Origin: a bacterium
Lineage (GTDB): Bacteria > Auribacterota > UBA3054 > B51-G9
Assembly (NCBI GenBank): GCA_029933535.1
Contig: JAOZNZ010000057.1
Location: forward strand, 1 to 11,530
Direction: 5' to 3'
DNA length: 11,530 nt
Part shown: in pieces, positions 6,568 to 11,530 of the stretch
Layout of the letters: each line of letters starts with the position of its first letter
Position numbering within the stretch: position 1 is the first letter of the stretch
Notes under the pieces: generated by a model
Database searches by the model: none
Told to the model about the DNA's origin: nothing
What the model saw: only the letters and a program-made list of their open reading frames with translations
Translations under genes and position numbers: made by a program

Positions 6568-8919
6568 ATGGATAAGATATCTGAACATGCTGTTCGTGTG
6601 CTTGAATATGATTCACTATTGAATCTGCTTTCGTCATACGCGAAAACATCTACCGGTAAACGGCGAATATTACATTTTTTGCCGTCAGCCGATATTAATT
6701 TGATACGCACGCAAATTTCGGAAACGACTGAACTAAAAGATTTAATTTCAGCGGGACAATTTTTGCCGTTTGGCGGAGTTGAAGATATAACTCAAATAAT
6801 AACAAATCACGCATTTTCAGGTGCTGTATTTGAACCCGAGCAGCTTTTATCGGTGGCTTCTACGCTTCAATCGGCAAACGATGTCCGAAATTTTTCACAA
6901 ACCAACAGAGATATCGCGACGCTTTTATGGTTAGTATCGAGTAATCTCACACCCCGCCCGGAAATTATTTCTGAGATTTACCGTTGTATTGACAATGATA
7001 AGACAATAAAAGACAGTGCATCAAAAAAGCTATTATCACTTCGCCGCAGTAAAAATAAACATCAGTTGTCGATCAACCGGAAATTAAATTCGCTTGTAAA
7101 TTCGTCTGAGTTAAAATCCGCAATTGAAAGTAAAAACATTACCACACGGAATGGTCGACCTGTAATTGCGATGAAATCGAATTTTCGCAATGCTGTTCAC
7201 GGTTCCTTACTTGACAAATCGAATTCCGGATTCACATCATTTATCGAGCCGCACATTATTACTGGGATTGCAAATGAACTTGAGAGTATAAAATATGAAG
7301 AAAGGAAAGAGATGGCGAGAATTCTGCGTGAGCTTTCTTCGATGATATTTGCAGTAAAGGATTCTATTATCGAAAACATAAATATTTTAACTCATATTGA
7401 TATTACTAACGCAAAAGCTCAATACAGTTATGATTATCAAATGAACCCGCCGGATATCAGCAGTTCCGGAAAACTGGATTTAACAGATGCTCGTCATCCG
7501 TTGCTGATGCATTTTGTCCGGGATAATTCTTCTGAAAATATTCCACCGCTGCAAATTGATAAAGTGAAATCGAAAGTTGTTCCGCTGTCAATTAAATTTG
7601 ACAAAGAACTTTATTTAATAATAATAACCGGTCCGAACACCGGAGGAAAAACTGTTGCACTGAAAACTCTCGGTCTTCTCGCGTTAATGTCGCAAAGCGG
7701 GATGCATATACCTGCATCAACCGGTACAACGATGCCGGTTTTCAAGAAATTTTTTGCCGATATAGGCGATGAGCAAAGCATTGAACAAAGTTTAAGCACT
7801 TTTTCATCTCACCTTAATAATATTGCCCGTGTAATTGATAATTCCGACAGTGAAACTCTTGTGCTGCTTGACGAACTTGGTTCCGGGACAGATCCTGCAG
7901 AAGGTGCTGCGCTGGCTGAATCGATTTTAACTTATCTGCATTCATCCGGTGCCAAAGTAGTAGCGACAACGCATCTTGGTTCAATAAAAACTTTTGCATA
8001 CTCAACACCCGGAGCGGAAAATGCGTCAATGGAATTTGATGAAAGAACACTTAAGCCGACTTACAGGCTGCTGATTGGTCAGCCGGGATCAAGCAACGCA
8101 CTTGCCATTGCGCGTCGTCTTGGCATCAAAGGAAAGATACTTGATCATGCAGAACAATTAATATCCGGCAAAGAAACTGACACTTCTAAATTAATAAATA
8201 AAGTTCAACAGTTGCGCGTTGACGCCGAACAAAGCATTGAACAATCGGAAACGCTAAAGAGAAAACTAAAGCGGAAGATTGAAGAAACTGAAAAAGAAAA
8301 AAAGGAAATTGTTGATGTTGCTAACGCGGAAGTTGAATCTATTTTCAAAGATGTAAAAATTGTAGTTGACGAATTTGCCGGCGCGGCGGCTAACGCACCT
8401 GTTCCATGGGACAAAAGAACGTTGGAATTTAAAAAACGGATCCACGAACTTGCTGATGGAACTCCCCTTGCCAGACAGCGCGAGAAATTCATTAAAAACA
8501 TTTCGGAAGGGAGCACGGTTTTTGTCCAATCGCTAAATTGTTACGCAACGGTTAAAGCTGTGAATCGAAACCGGAAGATGGTTGTAGTAGAGTCGGATGA
8601 CATTAATTTCAAAGTTGCATTTCATAAAATATCAGAGCGGCCGTTCAGTCGTCCTCGCAAGGTAAAAGAAAAAGTCATCAAAGAAGAAACCAAACCGAAG
8701 AAAGAAGTTAAGAGCCACAAATTATCTTTGAGGAGAAGCAAGAATTTCATAAAGAATTTAAAGCAAGGTGATATTGTTTATTCGTCAACATTAAACACAA
8801 CTGTGATAATCGATACAATAAATCATGAGAAGAAGAAATTGACGGTCAAATTCGGTGGTTTTCCGACAGAACTGCCTTTTGAAAAAATCTCGCCTGTGCG
8901 AAAGAAACAGAATGATTAA
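6568..8919 (+). CDS. mutS2: MutS2-family ATPase lacking Smr, with tandem KOW-like domains
   Basis: MutS2 is a cytoplasmic MutS-like ATPase. It is known to bind branched DNA and suppress recombination, and in Bacillus it binds collided ribosomes. Counting from the ATG at 6568 (783 residues), the clamp/lever core spans about 1-340. Walker A GPNTGGKT is at 355-362, DIGDEQSIEQSLSTFSSHL at 398-416, Walker B LVLLDE at 431-436 with ELGSGTDPAEG, and THLG at 468-471. A charged coiled coil follows at about 540-600. A KOW-like segment is at 641-690, then a basic linker, then a second KOW-like segment at 727-776. The two align without gaps (15 of 50 identical, offset 86). The usual C-terminal Smr nuclease domain, with LDLHG-like and HGxGxG motifs, is absent, and none is readable after the stop. 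A GTG at 6553 would add five residues. GGAG at 6547-6550 is badly spaced for either start. Confidence 0.93.
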   Translation: MDKISEHAVRVLEYDSLLNLLSSYAKTSTGKRRILHFLPSADINLIRTQISETTELKDLISAGQFLPFGGVEDITQIITNHAFSGAVFEPEQLLSVASTLQSANDVRNFSQTNRDIATLLWLVSSNLTPRPEIISEIYRCIDNDKTIKDSASKKLLSLRRSKNKHQLSINRKLNSLVNSSELKSAIESKNITTRNGRPVIAMKSNFRNAVHGSLLDKSNSGFTSFIEPHIITGIANELESIKYEERKEMARILRELSSMIFAVKDSIIENINILTHIDITNAKAQYSYDYQMNPPDISSSGKLDLTDARHPLLMHFVRDNSSENIPPLQIDKVKSKVVPLSIKFDKELYLIIITGPNTGGKTVALKTLGLLALMSQSGMHIPASTGTTMPVFKKFFADIGDEQSIEQSLSTFSSHLNNIARVIDNSDSETLVLLDELGSGTDPAEGAALAESILTYLHSSGAKVVATTHLGSIKTFAYSTPGAENASMEFDERTLKPTYRLLIGQPGSSNALAIARRLGIKGKILDHAEQLISGKETDTSKLINKVQQLRVDAEQSIEQSETLKRKLKRKIEETEKEKKEIVDVANAEVESIFKDVKIVVDEFAGAAANAPVPWDKRTLEFKKRIHELADGTPLARQREKFIKNISEGSTVFVQSLNCYATVKAVNRNRKMVVVESDDINFKVAFHKISERPFSRPRKVKEKVIKEETKPKKEVKSHKLSLRRSKNFIKNLKQGDIVYSSTLNTTVIIDTINHEKKKLTVKFGGFPTELPFEKISPVRKKQND

Positions 8920-8954
8920 ATTTTGGATTTGTGATTTGTGATTTTGGATTTCGC
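8920..8954. repeat. ATTTTGG/ATTTGTG heptamer array after mutS2
   Basis: Five 7-base units (ATTTTGG, ATTTGTG, ATTTGTG, ATTTTGG, ATTTCGC) begin at the first base after the mutS2 TAA. The 26 bases 8926-8951 are the exact reverse complement of 9357-9382 in the array after the convergent esterase gene. A short TTCGC/GCGAA pairing follows (8950-8970) but has no U tract. Confidence 0.85.
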
Positions 8955-8990
8955 GTTAGCGCCCGGCGAATATTTATTATTAATTTTTAT

Positions 8991-9107
8991 GGCAGAATAA
9001 TTGGTGGCAGAATAATTAAGAAAAGACTAAATAAATTTATTGTTTTAAGAAATAAAAATACAAAGATTTAGACAGAATTATTTAGTGACAGAATCATTTA
9101 AGAAAAG
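8991..9107. repeat. Duplicated GRCAGAATNATT blocks
   Basis: Two related blocks lie 80 bases apart. Block A has GGCAGAATAATT at 8991-9002 and again at 9006-9017, followed by AAGAAAAG (9018-9025). Block B has GACAGAATTATTTA at 9071-9084 and GACAGAATCATTTA at 9087-9100, followed by the same AAGAAAAG (9100-9107). Each block is thus a pair of the same motif with a common tail. No coding potential or known element is recognised. Confidence 0.65.
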
Positions 9108-9140
9108 AAATTAAATCAATACCATCCAACAGATTTTTTA

Positions 9141-9262
9141 ATTGCCCACGGAAAACACGGATGAACAATTTTATTTATTTTGCAAATGTCCGTAAATATT
9201 AGGGTTTTAAAAATAATTATTTAAAAATTTCCGTGTAGTCTGTGTGTTCCGTGGGCAGTAAT
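9141..9262. repeat. Long-range inverted repeat GCCCACGGAA ... TTCCGTGGGC
   Basis: GCCCACGGAA (9144-9153) is the exact reverse complement of TTCCGTGGGC (9247-9256). Inside it AACACGG (9154-9160) is nearly complementary to CCGTGTA (9231-9237). The AT-rich space between the arms (about 9161-9230) carries no recognisable gene. It could fold as a large stem or be the remnant of a palindromic repeat. No transposase or ORF accompanies it. The stretch 9263-9357 shows nothing recognisable. Confidence 0.6.
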
Positions 9263-9357
9263 TTTAAATATTGCTTTTATGACTTTACAGTGCGAAACTC
9301 CCTGTATATCGGTTGTTAAAAACTTAAATTAAAGTCTGTGGGATGGTAGTGAAATTA

Positions 9358-9413
9358 AATCCAAAATCACAAATCACAAATCTAAAATCCAAAATCATAA
9401 ATCCAAAATATAC
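9358..9413. repeat. AATCCAA/AATCACA heptamer array after the esterase
   Basis: Eight 7-base units (AATCCAA, AATCACA, AATCACA, AATCTAA, AATCCAA, AATCATA, AATCCAA, AATATAC) end at the base next to the esterase stop codon (9414-9416, TGA on the minus strand). Read on the esterase sense strand the array has the same units, in the same orientation relative to the stop, as the array that follows mutS2. Confidence 0.88.
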
Positions 9414-11354
9414 TCATTCCCAATCATCTGTTCTGAAAGAAGATGCGGGAAGGTTTGCTTTATTGCATAGATTAGGTTCAGCTATGTCACTCCATCCGTA
9501 ACGAACAGCCACCGGATTTTTTATTTTATCGCTTGAAACGAATATTTTATCATTGTTAATTTCAGCGACTGCCGGAACGAATTTTTTATTTTCGCCTGCT
9601 ATTTCGAAATGAGATAAAGGTTTACCGTCACGGGTTTTCAATCCGCCATTGTAGTCAAAAGCAACGATGATTTTATTATCATTGATTTTCATATTTTTAT
9701 AAATCGGACCTGAAAAAACCATATTTGTAAATCCATAATCTTTTGCAAGCGCCCATAAAGCCAAGCGATATCCAACGTCTTTTTTATTTCTTGGATGAAT
9801 ATCTTTGAGATTAGCTATATCCATTGTTACAGCCATGCCTGTATTTGGAGTTTTCAGAGAAAGCAACTGCGCTTCGCGAAGCAGAGCGGAATTTGCCCCG
9901 CCATTATAGTTAAAAGGAGCTATTTGCACATAATAAAAAGGGAAGTCTCCCTGATTCCAGTCATCACGCCAATTTTTTATCATATCGGGGAGCATTTTTC
10001 TATATTTACACGGGATTCCCCGATTTGATTCTCCCTGATACCAAATTGCTCCGCGAATTGCGTATGGAATTACAGGAGCTATCATTGAATTGTAAAGCAC
10101 TGACAAAGTATTGGGATGCAGTGAAAAAATCATCGGTAATTCCGGCAATTCTGTTCCGGTATAACCTTTTCTGTAAAACCACTCGCCGGCAAGGGGGATC
10201 GCTTTTTCCGGTTCACCTTCAGGAAAAACGCGCATTGCTTCTTTCGGTCCAATCATTCCACCGACGCCGTTTTTGTTATAATTACAAATAACAATAGTAT
10301 TTTCGCCGGTATTATATCCGGATTTTCCGACTTCATAATGGCGGGGATGTCTGCCTGCATTGACAACCTGAATCATACCTATTTCCTTTCCGTTCAGCCA
10401 TGTAATATCATACTGATCAATAGCACCCGGTTCGATCACCAATTTTTTATTTTTCCATTCTTCCGGTACGACTATTTTTTTACGATACCATACTGAACCT
10501 TTAAAATCTTTTAATTCGGAAGAGTTCCACGGTGCGGGGAGTTGGATTTTTTTCCATTCGGAAGAATTAAGATTTGGAATCATCCAATTTTCAGAAAACC
10601 CTTTATCGAATTTTTTAAGTTCAGCCAACCATTTTTCTTTTTCCAGTATTTTTGCCAAATTGAATTTTTTATTATTTTTGTATTTAGCAAGATCAGCAAG
10701 CTCCTCCCAAAGGTCAGGCCATCTATTTAAAACATTCGCGCTTGTCCAGGCTTCAATTCTGGTTCCGCCATAGTCAGCTTCGACCAACCCGATCGGGACA
10801 TTCAATTTTTCGCGTAGTGAGCGTGCAAAGTAATAACCTACGGCCGTCAAATTTCTTGCTGATTCCGTAGAACATTCTTTCCAATTACCTTTACAATCGT
10901 CACATTCATAAGGTTTAAAATTATTTCTGTTAATTGCAATGAATCTTATATTCGGATCATTAACACCTGCGAGTTTTTTTTCAGGTTCATCAAGCCAACA
11001 CATCGGCCACTGCATATTAGACTGACCTGAACAAAGCCATACTTCACCGACGAGAATATTTGTTAAAGTAATTGCATTCGAACCACTTTGAATCGACATT
11101 GATTGTGGATTGTCATTTGCCGGAACGGGGTTGAGATATATTTTCCAGCATCCTTCCACATCTGCAAGAGTTGTTTTAGTCTGACCCGCAAAATTAACAG
11201 TAACTGCAGCCGATGGTACAGACCATCCCCAGACGGGTATATTAATATTTTGCTGCAAAACCATATTATCAGAAATTACAGAAGGCAGTTTCAACTGCGC
11301 CATAGCGTTTAAAGCGATAGTGGCTGTAAGAATAAGGGAAAGTATAAGTTTCAT
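9414..11354 (-). CDS. Secreted sialate O-acetylesterase-family carbohydrate esterase
   Basis: This is an exported SGNH/SASA-type esterase, likely removing O-acetyl groups from sialic acids or other acetylated glycans. The 646 residues begin with a signal peptide (MKLILSLILTATIALNAMA, likely cleavage after Ala19 in AMA-Q). A beta-rich N-terminal part (about 22-100) leads to the nucleophile motif CSGQSNMQWP (108-117, Ser112). WYQGESN (438-444) matches the second conserved block. DIHPRNKKDVGYRLA (518-532) supplies Asp518 and His520. An inserted beta-sandwich (about 255-380, with a WYRKKIVVPEEW segment) resembles the galactose-binding/GH2-like domain found in these enzymes. CDDC (151-154) is a possible disulfide pair. 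Length is normal for the family. There is no Shine-Dalgarno motif, and a heptamer array begins 7 bases upstream of the ATG. The gene stands alone, convergent with mutS2. The real substrate may be hemicellulose or another acetylated polysaccharide. Confidence 0.9.
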   Translation of the reverse strand: MKLILSLILTATIALNAMAQLKLPSVISDNMVLQQNINIPVWGWSVPSAAVTVNFAGQTKTTLADVEGCWKIYLNPVPANDNPQSMSIQSGSNAITLTNILVGEVWLCSGQSNMQWPMCWLDEPEKKLAGVNDPNIRFIAINRNNFKPYECDDCKGNWKECSTESARNLTAVGYYFARSLREKLNVPIGLVEADYGGTRIEAWTSANVLNRWPDLWEELADLAKYKNNKKFNLAKILEKEKWLAELKKFDKGFSENWMIPNLNSSEWKKIQLPAPWNSSELKDFKGSVWYRKKIVVPEEWKNKKLVIEPGAIDQYDITWLNGKEIGMIQVVNAGRHPRHYEVGKSGYNTGENTIVICNYNKNGVGGMIGPKEAMRVFPEGEPEKAIPLAGEWFYRKGYTGTELPELPMIFSLHPNTLSVLYNSMIAPVIPYAIRGAIWYQGESNRGIPCKYRKMLPDMIKNWRDDWNQGDFPFYYVQIAPFNYNGGANSALLREAQLLSLKTPNTGMAVTMDIANLKDIHPRNKKDVGYRLALWALAKDYGFTNMVFSGPIYKNMKINDNKIIVAFDYNGGLKTRDGKPLSHFEIAGENKKFVPAVAEINNDKIFVSSDKIKNPVAVRYGWSDIAEPNLCNKANLPASSFRTDDWE

Positions 11355-11361
11355 GGATTAA

Positions 11362-11382
11362 TTTAAGGTTTAAGGTTTAAGG
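11362..11382. repeat. TTTAAGG heptamer array upstream of the esterase
   Basis: Three perfect copies of TTTAAGG (11362-11368, 11369-11375, 11376-11382) begin 7 bases upstream of the esterase ATG. They run straight into the GGTGTCA array, sharing the GG. The esterase promoter and leader must lie in or beyond these repeats. Confidence 0.85.
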
Positions 11383-11436
11383 TGTCAGGTGTCAGGTGTC
11401 AGGTGTCAGGTGTCAGGTGTCAGGTGTCAGGTGTCA
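11381..11436. repeat. GGTGTCA heptamer array (eight copies)
   Basis: Eight perfect tandem copies of GGTGTCA occur here, followed by the degenerate GTGTTCA. The unit and orientation are the same as at 1-33, 11.3 kb away. The array is upstream of the esterase gene and could overlap its promoter region, but no promoter elements can be identified within it. Confidence 0.93.
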
Positions 11437-11460
11437 GTGTTCAAGAGAGCGGATTACTGG

Positions 11461-11530
11461 TTTCGGATCTCGGGTTTCGGATCTCGGGCTTCGGATCTCG
11501 GGCTTCGGATCTCGGGCTTCGGATCTCGGG
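11461..11530. repeat. YTTCGGATCTCGGG 14-base array (window end)
   Basis: Five perfect-length copies of a 14-base unit run to the window end, two with T and three with C at the first base. The unit resolves into two related heptamers (TCGGATC and TCGGGYT), so the array is a 7-base repeat expanded as a dimer. The array is cut by the window edge. The stretch 11437-11460 between this array and the GGTGTCA array is unique and unrecognised. Confidence 0.92.

Noticed and set aside
6395..6710. Two minus-strand frames in the ligase-mutS2 divergent region
   Set aside because: They translate the tandem arrays and the antisense of the mutS2 5' end, and no family resemblance is seen.
7024..8745. The heptapeptide SLRRSKN occurring twice in MutS2 (residues 157-163 and 720-726)
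   Set aside because: The two copies use different codons and flanks differ, so chance in basic segments is more likely than duplication.
8920..9413. A frameshifted Smr domain downstream of the mutS2 stop
   Set aside because: The stretch is AT-rich repeat sequence with no LDLHG or HGxGxG-like coding in any frame.

Overview
The window reads as a housekeeping segment of a Gram-negative bacterial chromosome with moderate to low GC and long, repeat-rich intergenic gaps. It holds seven protein genes. No RNA gene, phage gene, transposase or CRISPR array is visible. The lineage cannot be fixed from the sequence. No Shine-Dalgarno motif precedes any of the seven starts, and there is a secreted sialate-O-acetylesterase-type enzyme, an atypical MutS2 and a GDGPTE-type acyl-CoA ligase. 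Together these suggest a PVC-type (Lentisphaerota/Verrucomicrobiota/Planctomycetota-like) or Bacteroidota/FCB-type organism, and this is inference only.

Layout. Five genes run on the minus strand. In transcription order they are an AMP-forming acyl-CoA ligase (6319-4811), pyrF (4814-4080, overlapping the ligase by 4 bases), rpe (4005-3331), a phosphoglucomutase/phosphomannomutase (3117-1699) and purA (1606-119). mutS2 (6568-8919) diverges from the ligase on the plus strand. A secreted SGNH/SASA-type carbohydrate esterase (11354-9414, minus) converges on mutS2 across a 494-base gap. The metabolic genes cover pyrimidine (pyrF) and purine (purA) nucleotide synthesis, pentose phosphate metabolism (rpe), hexose phosphate interconversion (PGM/PMM) and fatty acid activation. 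They are not one pathway, and only ligase-pyrF is tightly coupled.

The most striking feature is what fills the gaps. Every intergenic gap, and both window ends, contain short tandem repeats with units of 7, 8, 9 or 14 (=2x7) bases. The unit differs from gap to gap, and several arrays touch or overlap start or stop codons. Arrays start at the first base after the stop codons of rpe, mutS2 and the esterase, and the purA stop codon lies inside one. The mutS2 and esterase 3' arrays are the same sequence in inverted orientation. GGTGTCA arrays in the same orientation occur at both ends of the window. Small GC-rich hairpins sit beside or inside several arrays. This resembles the short tandemly repeated repetitive (STRR) heptamers known from cyanobacteria, but with many different units.

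The most unusual protein is MutS2. Its ATPase is intact, but the C-terminal Smr domain is absent. Its place is taken by a second copy of the KOW-like segment (15 of 50 residues identical, ungapped, offset 86). PurA carries two insertions of about 23 and 29 residues relative to the usual enzyme.
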